Below, piece by piece: positions 15,952 through 25,055 of a stretch of 64,000 bases of DNA. The position numbers were made by a program, and so were the translations under genes. Numbering within the stretch: the first letter of the stretch is position 1; each line of letters opens with the position of its first letter. Under the pieces are notes generated by a model, which saw nothing but the letters and a program-made list of their open reading frames with translations, had not been told where the DNA came from and searched no databases. Location of the stretch: positions 1-64,000 of the forward strand of contig JAPLDI010000049.1 of assembly GCA_026391795.1 (NCBI GenBank), in the 5' to 3' direction. This DNA comes from Bacteroidota bacterium (GTDB taxonomy: Bacteria > Bacteroidota > Bacteroidia > Bacteroidales > FEN-979).

Positions 15952-18900
15952 TCAATTGATTTTAAAGCTGAATTCAGGAGTTTCGGCCAGTCCCCGGGAA
16001 AATTCTTTTGCTTCCACCCTGATCTTTTTTGAGGGAAGTTCAATGCTGAGCTTTTCCTCTTCATCCTTCACCTGGAAACGCAGCTGGTTTTTCCCTTTAT
16101 GCTTCTTCGAGAGTGCGAGAAGAAAGGCAATCTTTTCTTTGGTAACATCCTGAAGAGACAGGTTGACCGTTATGCTCTTTGCGAATTTTTCAAATACCTC
16201 CTGCAGCAGGGTCACACTACTGATCCGAAGGTTTAACTGATCAGGTGAATCATACCTTGCTTCCACTTTCGCCTTGATATGAACGAAGCAATCGACCTCC
16301 AGGAAATGTTTCATTTTCAGGAATTCTTCCGAAAACAACATGATCTGGATGGAGTCGAAGTAGTCTTCAACGATAAAGGAACCGAAGGGTTTTCCCGTCT
16401 TGCCGGTACGGTGTGTTGCCTCTGTGACAATCCCTGCGAACACCACTTCCTTTCCTTTATAAAGTTTCATGTCTGATTTCAGTTCCCCTATCGAAACGGT
16501 ACAGAAGTTTTCGATCTCGAGCCTGAACTCGTCCAGGGGATGCCCCGACATGTAAAAGCCGATGATCTCCTTCTCGAATTTCAGCTGATCCATTTTCTTC
16601 CAGGGTGGACAAGCCGGAAGCTCAATTTTTGGCAGCATAACTTCCTGTTCGCCTCCGAAAAGGGAATGCTGCCTGCTGGCAGCCCTTGCCTGTGCATCTC
16701 CGGCATACCTTAGAAGTTTTTCGAGGAACAGGATCTCCTCTCCCGGTATTTTATAAAAATACTGCGCCCGGTGAGTCCCCGGGAAACAATCGAACCCGCC
16801 TGCTTTTGCAAGGGATTCAACGCTTCTTTTGTTGACTGAACGAAGATCGACCCGCGACATGAAGTCGAAAATATCCTTGAAAGGGCCATTCAGGGTTCGC
16901 TCCTCGATGATGCTCTGCACTGCATTTTCGCCGACATTTTTTATTCCAGCCATCCCAAACCTGATCTGACCTTTTTTATTAACGACAAACTGCTGGTCAC
17001 TTTCATTGATATCGGGACCCAGAACATCGATTGACATGCGCTTGCATTCCTCAATAAAGTTGGTGATTTCCTTGATGTCGTGCATGTTCCGGCTAAGCAC
17101 GGCCGACATGAATTCACCCGGGTAATGTGCTTTCAGGTATGCCATCCGGTATGCGACATAGGCATAGCAGGTGGAGTGCGATTTGTTGAAGGCATAGCGT
17201 GCAAAGGATTCCCAGTCGTTCCAGATTTTCCGGGCCGTCACTTCAGTGATCCCATTGCTCTTGCATCCTTCGAAAAACTTGGGCTGAAGCTTTGCCATAT
17301 CCGCTTCGATCTTCTTTCCCATGGCTTTTCTCAGTTTGTCGGCCTCGATCCTGCTAAAACCGGCCAGCTCCATCGAAAGAAGCATCACCTGTTCCTGGTA
17401 AACGGTGATGCCGTAGGTGTCTTTCAGGTATTTCTCCATCGCCGGCACATCGTACTCGATCTTCTCCCTTCCATGTTTACGGTTGATAAATTTCGGGATA
17501 TACTCCATGGGACCCGGGCGGTAGAGGGCGTTCATGGCGATCAGGTCTTCGATCCTGTTGGGCTTAAGTTCCTTCAGGTACTTCTTCATCCCGTCCGACT
17601 CAAACTGGAAGATGCCGGTGGTCTTTCCCTGGCTGAAAAGCTGATAGGTAAGCGGGTCGTCAAACGGGATCGTTTCCACTTCCACCTGGATGGACCGTGA
17701 GCGCTGGATGTTTTTTATGGCATCCTTGATGATGGCCAGGGTCTTTAATCCCAGAAAGTCCATCTTCAGCATCCCTACCTTTTCGATGTGATCCCCGTCA
17801 TATTGTGTAACCAGCAGTGTAGCCGAATCTTTGGAAGTGGTTACCGGGATGTGATCGATGAGGTTGTATTTCCCGATGATGATCCCGCAGGCATGAAGTC
17901 CGGTGTGACGGACAGAGCCTTCGAGTATTTCAGCAAATTTCAGGGTTTCGGAGATGAGGGGGTTATTTGACCTCCGGGCCTCATCCAGCTCCTGGACCTC
18001 TTTATAGGCTTGTTTCAGGGTGATTTTGGGTTTGTCCGGGACCATCTTGGCCAGCAGGTTGGCCTCTGCCAGCGGGAGCTTCTGAACCCTGGAGATGTCA
18101 CGGATGGCCATTTTCGCAGCCATGGTGCCAAAGGTGATGACCTGGGCCACCTTATCTTTGCCGTATTTCTCAACCACCCATTTCACTACTTTGTCTCTTC
18201 CGTCTTCATCAAAGTCAATATCGATATCGGGAAGTGAGATCCGTTCAAGGCTAAGGAAACGCTCAAAAAGAAGGTCGTATTTTAAGGGGTCGATATCGGT
18301 GATGTGGGTGCAATAGGCCACAACGGAGCCGGCGGCAGAACCCCGTCCCGGCCCAACCGAAACATCCATGTCCCGGGCTGCATTCAGGAAATCCTGTACG
18401 ATAAGAAAATACCCGGGATAGCCCATCTTCCGGATCGTCTGAAGCTCAAATTCGATCCGTTCGGTAATCTCGGGAGTCATTTCCGCATATCGTTTTTTTG
18501 CGCCTTCGTATGTGAGGTAACGAAGGTAATCGTCGGCATCCTCATATCCTTCCGGGATGGGGAAGTCAGGCATGATCGGTTCTCGGTTCAGGGGGTAGAA
18601 CTCGATTTTTTCAAACACCTCCATCGTATTCTCCAGCGCTGCCGGTATATCCCTGAACAATTCCTGCATCTCGACCCTTGTCTTTATCCATTCCTGGCCT
18701 GTATAGCGCAAGCGGGTCGGGTCATCCAGGTCTTTCCCTGTATTCAGGCACAGAAGACGGTCGTGCGCATCGGCATCCTGCTCATTCAGGTAATGTGCGT
18801 CATTCGTTGCAATCAGTTTTACTCCTGTTTTCTCCGAGAGAACCACGAGTGCTTCATTCACGACTGTCTGACGTTTGTAGACATCGGAAACGCGGCCTGG

Positions 18901-19446
18901 ATCTGTGGCAGAGTGGCGCATCAGTTCGAGGTAGAAGTCCTCCCCGAAGATCTCTTTGTACTCGTTGATGGCACGGATCGCCTTTTCCGGGGTGCCGGCA
19001 AGGATTGCCCGCGGGATCTCACCTGCCAGGCAGGCAGAGGAGGCGATCAGCCCTTCATGGTATTGCCTGAGAAGCTCCTTGTCAATTCTTGGTTTGTAAT
19101 AATGCCCGTCAATCCAGGAGAGGGAGATCAGCCGGCTAAGATTCTGGTACCCTGTATAATTTTTTGCGAGAAGGATAAGGTGATCCCCTTTCCGGTCAAT
19201 AATCTCGGTCTTGTCCATATGACCCCGTCTTGCCACATAGGTCTCGCACCCGATGATCGGCTTGAACCCCTCATGTTTGCTGGCCTCATCATGAAATTCC
19301 TTGATTCCGAACATGTTTCCATGGTCGGTCACGGCAACACCCTTCATTCCATCGGCGATTGCCTTCCCGATCAGGTCAGGGAGTTTGCAAGCACCATCGA
19401 GGATGGAGAACTGCGAGTGTACGTGAAGATGAACGAAGTCGACCAT
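15952..19446 (-). CDS. dnaE: DNA polymerase III subunit alpha
   Basis: Replicative polymerase, 1164 residues from the ATG at 19446. This start gives MVDFVHLHVHSQFS, the standard beginning of the PHP domain with its metal-binding histidines (H6, H8, H10). Upstream in-frame codons (to 19608) lack similarity to the family. The palm catalytic motif PDIDIDFD lies at about 403-409. Helix-hairpin-helix and OB-fold regions follow. There is no exonuclease insertion, so this is the DnaE1-type enzyme, not PolC. A DVYKRQ string in the PHP domain is genuine sequence (see rejected items). Confidence 0.96.
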   Translation of the reverse strand: MVDFVHLHVHSQFSILDGACKLPDLIGKAIADGMKGVAVTDHGNMFGIKEFHDEASKHEGFKPIIGCETYVARRGHMDKTEIIDRKGDHLILLAKNYTGYQNLSRLISLSWIDGHYYKPRIDKELLRQYHEGLIASSACLAGEIPRAILAGTPEKAIRAINEYKEIFGEDFYLELMRHSATDPGRVSDVYKRQTVVNEALVVLSEKTGVKLIATNDAHYLNEQDADAHDRLLCLNTGKDLDDPTRLRYTGQEWIKTRVEMQELFRDIPAALENTMEVFEKIEFYPLNREPIMPDFPIPEGYEDADDYLRYLTYEGAKKRYAEMTPEITERIEFELQTIRKMGYPGYFLIVQDFLNAARDMDVSVGPGRGSAAGSVVAYCTHITDIDPLKYDLLFERFLSLERISLPDIDIDFDEDGRDKVVKWVVEKYGKDKVAQVITFGTMAAKMAIRDISRVQKLPLAEANLLAKMVPDKPKITLKQAYKEVQELDEARRSNNPLISETLKFAEILEGSVRHTGLHACGIIIGKYNLIDHIPVTTSKDSATLLVTQYDGDHIEKVGMLKMDFLGLKTLAIIKDAIKNIQRSRSIQVEVETIPFDDPLTYQLFSQGKTTGIFQFESDGMKKYLKELKPNRIEDLIAMNALYRPGPMEYIPKFINRKHGREKIEYDVPAMEKYLKDTYGITVYQEQVMLLSMELAGFSRIEADKLRKAMGKKIEADMAKLQPKFFEGCKSNGITEVTARKIWNDWESFARYAFNKSHSTCYAYVAYRMAYLKAHYPGEFMSAVLSRNMHDIKEITNFIEECKRMSIDVLGPDINESDQQFVVNKKGQIRFGMAGIKNVGENAVQSIIEERTLNGPFKDIFDFMSRVDLRSVNKRSVESLAKAGGFDCFPGTHRAQYFYKIPGEEILFLEKLLRYAGDAQARAASRQHSLFGGEQEVMLPKIELPACPPWKKMDQLKFEKEIIGFYMSGHPLDEFRLEIENFCTVSIGELKSDMKLYKGKEVVFAGIVTEATHRTGKTGKPFGSFIVEDYFDSIQIMLFSEEFLKMKHFLEVDCFVHIKAKVEARYDSPDQLNLRISSVTLLQEVFEKFAKSITVNLSLQDVTKEKIAFLLALSKKHKGKNQLRFQVKDEEEKLSIELPSKKIRVEAKEFSRGLAETPEFSFKIN

Positions 19447-19651
19447 GTTATGTTTGATAAACCTTTCCAACAAAGGGTTTGAGAGAATTTCCGGAGGAGA
19501 AGAACAGACTTTTTCCGGTGTTGTAAAATTACAGAAAATAGGGGTTGAATTCTGTTTGTTGAAAACTATTGTCGCCGAATTCATGTAACACTTTAGGCCA
19601 CCGTGCAATTGAATTTTCTTTGATTATATTTTTAAACAGGTGGATTTTTCT

Positions 19652-19659
19652 TATTTTTG
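19652..19659 (+). promoter_or_regulatory. -7 box for DUF2231 gene
   Basis: TATTTTTG, 17 bp before the ATG at 19677. Confidence 0.35.
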
Positions 19660-19676
19660 TTATAAATTAAAAATGT

Positions 19677-20105
19677 ATGTTCGATCTCAGTCATTCACAC
19701 CCGATGGTGGTTCATTTTCCGATCGTCATCATCATGGTTGGCTTCCTCGCCGACCTGGCAAGTCTTCTTTTCAGTAAGGAAAAATGCCTTTCAAAAATGG
19801 GTTTTTATCTTGAGATGCTGGGCGTCCTTGCAGCGATCGTAGCTTTCGGAACAGGATATTTTCTTACCTCGTCCATGGAAGGGGAGGCCGGAGCCCTTCG
19901 TGAACGACATGAGCTTTTCGCAACCTGCACGCTGGTTACCATCATCATTGCCGCTCTTTTCCGTATCCTGCTGGTTTACCTTGGAAAGGAGGAGACCCGC
20001 TTGAAATATGCAGCGATGGGAATCTTCTTTCTTGCATTCCTGTTTGTAGGAATAACCGGCTACCTGGGTGGGAGCCTGGTTTATGAGTATATGGTTGGGC
20101 TGTAA
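19677..20105 (+). CDS. DUF2231 membrane protein
   Basis: 142 residues with four transmembrane helices. It opens with HPMVVHFPIVIIMVGF, the DUF2231 signature whose paired histidines suggest haem or metal binding. The family often occurs near cytochromes or redox proteins, and the next gene here encodes an exported rubrerythrin. The biochemical function is unknown. It ends just before a 14-unit heptamer array. Confidence 0.8.
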   Translation: MFDLSHSHPMVVHFPIVIIMVGFLADLASLLFSKEKCLSKMGFYLEMLGVLAAIVAFGTGYFLTSSMEGEAGALRERHELFATCTLVTIIIAALFRILLVYLGKEETRLKYAAMGIFFLAFLFVGITGYLGGSLVYEYMVGL

Positions 20106-20107
20106 GT

Positions 20108-20205
20108 GGGATGTGAGATGTGGGATGTGAGATGCGGGATGTGGGATGTGAGATGTGAGATGTGAGATGTGGGATGTGAGATATGGGATATGGGATATGG
20201 GACGA
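20108..20205. repeat. 14-unit heptamer array (GGGATGT/GAGATGT)
   Basis: Exactly 14 units, 98 bp. GGGATGT and GAGATGT alternate irregularly, and the array ends in GGGATAT units. It starts 2 bp after the DUF2231 stop. The unit is related to the CATCYCA array at 15353 and to the middle of the array inside the uvrA-like gene. Confidence 0.96.
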
Positions 20206-20288
20206 TGTTAAATTATGCGGGATTTAATCCTATTATTCGATAACTGAAATTTTAATTCAATTACAAACGTGTAAATTAATTTGTGAAT

Positions 20289-20903
20289 ATGAAAAAGACA
20301 ATTTTATCCATCCTTGCCCTTTGCTTATTTGCCGGGTACGGTATGGGCGGCAATGAAAAAACAGTTGCCAACCTGAAAGCCGCCTTCAAAGGCGAATCAA
20401 CTGCAAGTGCAAAATATGCCGCTTATGCCGCTCAGGCAAAAAAGGAAGGGCTCACCGCCATTGCCATCATGTTTACTGCAACAAGCAAATCGGAAGAGTT
20501 CCATGCAGCCAATCACAAGAGTGTACTGGACCATATGGGACAGAAAGTGGATGCTGTAAAACCTGAATTTACTGTTAAGACGACCAGGGAAAACCTGGAA
20601 GATGCCGTAAAAGGAGAATCCTATGAGATCTCGACCATGTATCCCGGGTTTATCGCAACGGCCAATGACGAGGATGTAAAAGACGGGGTCAAATCGATGC
20701 GGTGGGCCTTGAACACAGAGAAGAACCACCTGATCTTTTACAACAAGGCGCTCGAAGCTTTGAAAGCCGGGAAAGCCGCATCTCTGCCGATGGTTTACTG
20801 GGTATGCCCGAAATGCGGGAATACGTTTGATGTGGCTAAGCCCGCCAAGGAATGTCCGCTCTGCGGAACGGCAAGTGACCGGTACATCAAATTCGATAAA
20901 TAG
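20289..20903 (+). CDS. Exported rubrerythrin
   Basis: 204 residues. A ferritin-like di-iron domain has ligands in FKGESTAS (E36), EEFH (69-72), KGES (E110) and EKNH (144-147). A C-terminal rubredoxin domain has CPKC (173-176) and CPLC (189-192). Rubrerythrins reduce hydrogen peroxide in anaerobes. Unusually, this one begins with a hydrophobic signal-like segment (KKTILSILALCLFAGYG), so it may act in the periplasm, where electrons would have to come from an envelope donor. I use the ATG at 20289 rather than the GTG two codons earlier. Confidence 0.92.
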   Translation: MKKTILSILALCLFAGYGMGGNEKTVANLKAAFKGESTASAKYAAYAAQAKKEGLTAIAIMFTATSKSEEFHAANHKSVLDHMGQKVDAVKPEFTVKTTRENLEDAVKGESYEISTMYPGFIATANDEDVKDGVKSMRWALNTEKNHLIFYNKALEALKAGKAASLPMVYWVCPKCGNTFDVAKPAKECPLCGTASDRYIKFDK

Positions 20904-20975
20904 TCGCCACTCATTAATCTTTTGTAGAATCCGGATGATGGCATCCGCCATTTTTCCTGTAATCCCTTTATCAAT

Positions 20976-21953
20976 ATGGAAAATCAACTCATGTTAAGAA
21001 AACTTGGAAAGTCGGATGTGAATATTACGCCAATCGGTCTGGGCTGTTGGCAATTCAGCAAACATGGCAATTTTGCCGGAAAATTCTGGCCTTCCCTCGA
21101 AGATGAAATGATCCGGGATATCGTACGTATCAGTCTGGAGGGAGGAATCAACTGGTTTGATACAGCAGAGCTTTACGGGAAGGGCGCCTCTGAAAGGATG
21201 TTGTCAAAATCCCTGACTGAATTGGGGAAAAAACCGGGAGAAGTGATCATTGCAACCAAGTGGTGGCCGATGTTCCGTTTTGCTTCGAACATCCTGAGAA
21301 CCATTGATGAACGACTCGCATGTTTGAGTCCATTTCCCATTGACCTGTACCAGGTTCATCAGCCATATGGCTTTTCATCGGAGGTTCAGGAGATGAAAGC
21401 GATGGCAAAACTGGTCGGGGCCGGGAAGATAAAATATGTGGGCGTCAGCAACTTTTCGGCAAAACAGATGCGAAGTGCCTGGGAGACGCTTCAGAAATCA
21501 GGCATCAGCCTCGTCTCAAACCAGGTACAGTACAACCTGCTTCAGCGGAAGATTGAATCGAACGGGATTCTGGATACGGCAAAGGAGCTCGGGATCACCA
21601 TCATTGCCTATTCTCCGCTGGCACAGGGACTGGTTACAGGGAAATTTCACAACAATCCCGAACTGCTGAAGAACATAGGCTTCCGGAAATATACCCCAAT
21701 GTTCAGGCCGAAAGGACTGGAGAAAAGCAAGCCTGTGACAGATTTGGTGACAACCCTTGCCATTAAATATGACAAGACTCCTTCGCAGGTGGCCCTGAAC
21801 TGGTTGATAAATTTTTCAGGTGAAACGGTTGTCGCCATTCCAGGTGCAACCAAAACGAAGCACGCAGAAGAAAATACCGGTGCCATGAAGTTCTGTCTGT
21901 CGCCCGATGACATGCGGTTACTTGATGAAGCAAGCGCAGGGTTTAAAAAGTAG
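20976..21953 (+). CDS. Aldo/keto reductase
   Basis: NAD(P)H-dependent oxidoreductase with a TIM barrel, 325 residues. The catalytic tetrad is visible: D62 and Y67 (FDTAELYG), K95 (ATKWW) and H128 (YQVHQP). The phosphate-binding loop region is IPGATKTKHAEEN. The sequence is closest in style to the AKR11/AKR13-type general stress or YhdN/IolS-like reductases. The substrate cannot be assigned. It follows rubrerythrin by 72 bp. Confidence 0.9.
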   Translation: MENQLMLRKLGKSDVNITPIGLGCWQFSKHGNFAGKFWPSLEDEMIRDIVRISLEGGINWFDTAELYGKGASERMLSKSLTELGKKPGEVIIATKWWPMFRFASNILRTIDERLACLSPFPIDLYQVHQPYGFSSEVQEMKAMAKLVGAGKIKYVGVSNFSAKQMRSAWETLQKSGISLVSNQVQYNLLQRKIESNGILDTAKELGITIIAYSPLAQGLVTGKFHNNPELLKNIGFRKYTPMFRPKGLEKSKPVTDLVTTLAIKYDKTPSQVALNWLINFSGETVVAIPGATKTKHAEENTGAMKFCLSPDDMRLLDEASAGFKK

Positions 21954-22034
21954 GAGAAGGCTGGAATTGAAATCTTTTTCATCTCAGCCATTACCCACCC
22001 AATGATACGAAATTGTCATTTATCCGTACTTTTC

Positions 22035-22065
22035 TTTGTCAATTCGAAAATAATCCCGACATTTG
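22035..22065 (+). promoter_or_regulatory. rpsP operon promoter
   Basis: TTTG at 22035-22038, a 19-bp spacer, then GACATTTG at 22058-22065 (one mismatch to TAnnTTTG). The spacing is ideal, 47 bp before rpsP. Confidence 0.6.
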
Positions 22066-22112
22066 CACCCCTTAAATTAATCAGAGTAATCATCATTAAT
22101 TAACACGTAAAA

Positions 22113-22847
22113 ATGCCAGCGAAAATCAGATTGCAGAGAAAAGGCAAAAAGGGACAACCTTTTTACCACATTGTCATTGCGGATGGTCGTGCACCACGGG
22201 AAGGAAGATTCATCGAAAGAATTGGCACCTACAACCCACTCACCAAACCCGCTGAAATTGATTTGAACTTTGACAAAGCCATTGACTGGATGCAAAAAGG
22301 CGCCCAGCCTACCGACACTGTCAAAGCGATCTTATCGTATAAAGGAGTGCTCTATAAATTCCACCTGTTACAGGGTGTGAAAAAGGGCGCCATGACACCG
22401 GAACAGGCAGAAGAAAAGTTCCAGGCCTGGGCTGCTGAGAAACAGGCGAAGATTGTCAGCAAGATCCGGGAAAATGAATTGAAAGCAAAGGACAGCAAAA
22501 AAGAACAGCTGGACAACGAAATCAAACTGAATGAAGCAAAAGCAGCCTTGGTTGCTAAAAAACTTGCTAAAGTTGCTGAAGCAGAAGCCGAAGCCAGGAA
22601 AGAAGCAATTGCAGAACTGCAGGCAAAAGCCGATGCAGAAGTTGAAGCTGCTGCGAAAATGAAAGCCGCAGCTCATGCTGCGGAAGAACCTGAAGCTGAA
22701 GCAAAGGAAGAAGTTGTTGCAGAAGCACCGGCTGAAGTGAAAGAAGAAGTTGTGGCCGAAGCCGAAGTTAAGGAAGAAGCTGCCGCTGAACCCGAATCTG
22801 CACCTCAGGAACCGGAAACTCCGGCAGAAGAGCCTAAAGAGGAATAA
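22113..22847 (+). CDS. rpsP: 30S ribosomal protein S16 with long acidic tail
   Basis: Residues 1-85 are a normal S16 ([32 protein letters not shown]). S16 is needed for 30S assembly and binds 16S rRNA. The remaining ~160 residues form an Ala/Glu/Lys-rich helical tail, ending in repeats such as [12 protein letters not shown] and a Pro/Glu stretch. Bacteroidota S16 proteins often carry C-terminal extensions; at 244 residues this is at the long end. The tail is probably exposed on the ribosome surface and largely disordered or coiled-coil. First gene of an operon with rimM and trmN6. Confidence 0.95.
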   Translation: MPAKIRLQRKGKKGQPFYHIVIADGRAPREGRFIERIGTYNPLTKPAEIDLNFDKAIDWMQKGAQPTDTVKAILSYKGVLYKFHLLQGVKKGAMTPEQAEEKFQAWAAEKQAKIVSKIRENELKAKDSKKEQLDNEIKLNEAKAALVAKKLAKVAEAEAEARKEAIAELQAKADAEVEAAAKMKAAAHAAEEPEAEAKEEVVAEAPAEVKEEVVAEAEVKEEAAAEPESAPQEPETPAEEPKEE

Positions 22848-22866
22848 CCGGAACCTTTTTGTTCCC

Positions 22867-23391
22867 ATGAACAAAGATGATTTTTATTACCTGGGAAAGA
22901 TTTCAAAGCCATTTGGTAGTAAAGGTCAGGTTGCTGCATTCCTGGATGTAGACGAACCCCTGCACTATAGAAAACTGGAATCTGTTTACCTCGATCTGGA
23001 TGGTGAATGGGTTCCTTTTTTAATTGCATCCATTGAGATTCAGTCGGGCCGTAGGGCACTTCTTCATTTTGAAGATGTGAACAATGCCCAGGATGCTGCG
23101 GTCTACACCGGACGCGAAATGTATCTCCCGCTCAACGCTCTTCCTCCCCTGAAAGGCAAAAAGTTTTATTATCATGAAGTAACCGGATTTGCCGTGATCG
23201 ACGAAATACACGGTACTATCGGCTTCCTCACAAAAGTGATGGATCTTCCAAAGCAATCCCTCCTGCAGATTGCCTTCGGCGAGAAGGAGCTCCTGGTCCC
23301 CCTTGTGGATGAAGTCATCCTGAAAGTCGACAGGAAGAAGAGAGAACTTCACATCCGCGCCCCTGAAGGACTTATCGACATCTATCTGTAA
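22867..23391 (+). CDS. rimM: Ribosome maturation factor RimM
   Basis: 174 residues with the N-terminal RimM barrel (YYLGKISKPFGSKGQVAA) and the C-terminal PRC-barrel (LLVPLVDEVILKVD). It binds S19 and assists 30S head assembly. The ATG at 22867 lies 19 bp after rpsP; an in-frame open stretch further upstream only overlaps rpsP. The rpsP-rimM order is a conserved ribosomal pairing. Confidence 0.94.
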   Translation: MNKDDFYYLGKISKPFGSKGQVAAFLDVDEPLHYRKLESVYLDLDGEWVPFLIASIEIQSGRRALLHFEDVNNAQDAAVYTGREMYLPLNALPPLKGKKFYYHEVTGFAVIDEIHGTIGFLTKVMDLPKQSLLQIAFGEKELLVPLVDEVILKVDRKKRELHIRAPEGLIDIYL

Positions 23392-23397
23392 CCGGAC

Positions 23398-24105
23398 ATG
23401 GCTTTCCGTTTCAAGCAATTCGTGGTTGAAGATGACCACAGCACGATGCGGATCGGCACCGATGCCATCCTTCTCGGGTGCTGGGCTGAACCGGAACCTG
23501 CGCGGTCCATTCTGGAGATTGGTACCGGCTGCGGGGTGATCGCCCTGATGCTTGCACAAAAATCGGATGCCCGGATCGATGCGATCGACAGGGATGAAAA
23601 ATCAGTACAACAGGCCGGAGCGAACTTCCGGGGTAGTCCCTGGAGCGATCAACTGAACCCGGTCCACATCTCACTTCAGGATTTTTCACAAACATCCGAT
23701 AAAAAGTACGACCTGATCATTACCAATCCACCCTACTTTTCCGGTTCACTTCCATCTCCGGATGACCGGAGAAACCTTGCCCGGCATGCTGCTCTGCTCA
23801 GCCCCGGGGAGCTTGTTTCGGGTGTAAATAAACTGCTGCTTCCGGGCGGGACTTTTTGGGTGATCCTGCCCTCAGCGGAAGGAACCTGTTTTGAAACACT
23901 TGCCGCATCATCGGGATTGTTCCTTCAGAAGCAGATGGATGTAAAGCCGAAACCCCGAAAACCGGTGAACAGAAAATTGTACTGTTTCAGCCTGCAGCCC
24001 TGTTCAATGCCCGTCAGGGAAGAGTTGATCATCCATTATGACGACAATGCGTTTACAGCTGAATATATCGCTTTTACTCGTGCATATTATTTTTCACTTG
24101 GATAG
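23398..24105 (+). CDS. trmN6: tRNA1(Val) (adenine(37)-N6)-methyltransferase
   Basis: 235-residue class I SAM methyltransferase of the YfiC/TrmN6 family. The SAM motif is EIGTGCG (40-46), and the catalytic N6-adenine motif is NPPY (110-113), followed by F. The N-terminus FKQFVVEDDHSTMRIGTDAILLG is characteristic. It modifies A37 next to the tRNA anticodon. It begins 6 bp after rimM, so it is in the same operon. Confidence 0.88.
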   Translation: MAFRFKQFVVEDDHSTMRIGTDAILLGCWAEPEPARSILEIGTGCGVIALMLAQKSDARIDAIDRDEKSVQQAGANFRGSPWSDQLNPVHISLQDFSQTSDKKYDLIITNPPYFSGSLPSPDDRRNLARHAALLSPGELVSGVNKLLLPGGTFWVILPSAEGTCFETLAASSGLFLQKQMDVKPKPRKPVNRKLYCFSLQPCSMPVREELIIHYDDNAFTAEYIAFTRAYYFSLG

Positions 24106-24154
24106 GAATAAATCTATGGAACAGATTATTTTTGCATTGGATAACCATCGGATT

Positions 24155-25054
24155 ATGAAGAAGATTTTACTCGTTGCCCTCCTGGGCATTGCCATTCCCT
24201 TCCTGACCAGCTTCAGCCCGGACAACGGAAAATTTCTGAAAGTGGCACTTTCAAAGGCATCTCCGAACTACCTGAACTGGATACGGAAAGCAGATTCTAC
24301 CATCCTTTTTGTCGATCTCAGTTCCCTGAAACCCCAGGATGCACTCAAGGAGTTGCAAAGTTGCTCGGGTTTGGTCCTGACCGGGGGAGGGGATATTGAT
24401 CCCTCATTATACATGGCCGGTAACCGCGACGATTGCAAGGATGTTGACCATGACCGGGATGTACTGGAAAAGACACTCATTGATAATGCCCTTACACTGA
24501 AAATGCCCATTCTTGGGATCTGCCGTGGCGAACAGATGCTGAATGTTTTCATGGGCGGATCGCTGATCACCGATATCCCTTCCTATATGAAAATAACACA
24601 TCCGGGGAAAAAGACTGGCATCGAAAGGGATGCTTCTGCGGCCGAGACTTCCATTATGGCCGATTCTGAATCAGGCCAGGAAGAAAAGGTAAAGGAAAAG
24701 GCATGGACAACTGTTGTTCATCAATGTGATGATTATATCCGCTGCTACCATTCCGTCAGGCTGGACCCGAAATCGCTGTTGCGCAGCATTGTTGGCTGTG
24801 ATACGGGTATGGTCACAACAAACCATCACCAGGCAGCCCTTAGCCTGGGAAAAGACCTGAAGAAAAATGCACAGGCAGACGATGGCGTTATTGAAGGAAT
24901 TGAGTGGAGCGATCCAAAGGGGAGATCATTTATGCTGGGAGTTCAGTGGCATCCGGAAAGAATGGACCTTTCCAACGATTTTTCAGGAAAAATCCTGCAA
25001 CGGTTTGTCTCGGAAATAAAAGAATATTCTTTAACGGTGAATAAGTTGAAATAA
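24155..25054 (+). CDS. Exported C26-family gamma-glutamyl hydrolase-like protein
   Basis: Class I glutamine-amidotransferase-like hydrolase (peptidase C26, PuuD-like), 299 residues. The nucleophile is in GICRGEQ (C123), and the catalytic His and Glu are in VQWHPE (H266, E268). TGGGDIDPSLY is a PuuD-type block. PuuD enzymes release glutamate from gamma-glutamyl-GABA. Here a hydrophobic N-terminus (KKILLVALLGIAIPFLTSF) suggests export and perhaps action on gamma-glutamyl peptides. I chose the ATG at 24155; longer in-frame starts overlap trmN6. A TATTTTTG box lies 20 bp upstream. Confidence 0.85.
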   Translation: MKKILLVALLGIAIPFLTSFSPDNGKFLKVALSKASPNYLNWIRKADSTILFVDLSSLKPQDALKELQSCSGLVLTGGGDIDPSLYMAGNRDDCKDVDHDRDVLEKTLIDNALTLKMPILGICRGEQMLNVFMGGSLITDIPSYMKITHPGKKTGIERDASAAETSIMADSESGQEEKVKEKAWTTVVHQCDDYIRCYHSVRLDPKSLLRSIVGCDTGMVTTNHHQAALSLGKDLKKNAQADDGVIEGIEWSDPKGRSFMLGVQWHPERMDLSNDFSGKILQRFVSEIKEYSLTVNKLK

Positions 25055-25055
25055 G

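Noticed and set aside
15720-16064. Minus-strand ORF with repeated KSEIGNR heptapeptides between dnaE and trxA.
   Set aside because: It is the translation of the 24-unit heptamer array plus an out-of-frame piece of dnaE; three 7-bp units always give a seven-residue period. No family match and no independent start signal.
18870-18910. DVYKRQ string in the DnaE PHP domain, identical to the translation of the Nextera mosaic end.
   Set aside because: The underlying bases differ from the adapter at several positions (GATGTCTACAAACGTCAG versus GATGTGTATAAGAGACAG) and the DnaE frame is continuous, so it is native sequence, not adapter carry-over.
18304-19482. Long plus-strand ORF (392 codons) opposite dnaE.
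   Set aside because: Antisense shadow of a well-supported dnaE coding region, with no recognisable domain.
22368-22874. Phe/Cys-rich ORF opposite rpsP.
   Set aside because: Antisense of the Glu/Ala/Lys-rich S16 tail; composition is a direct consequence of GAA/GCA/AAG codons.
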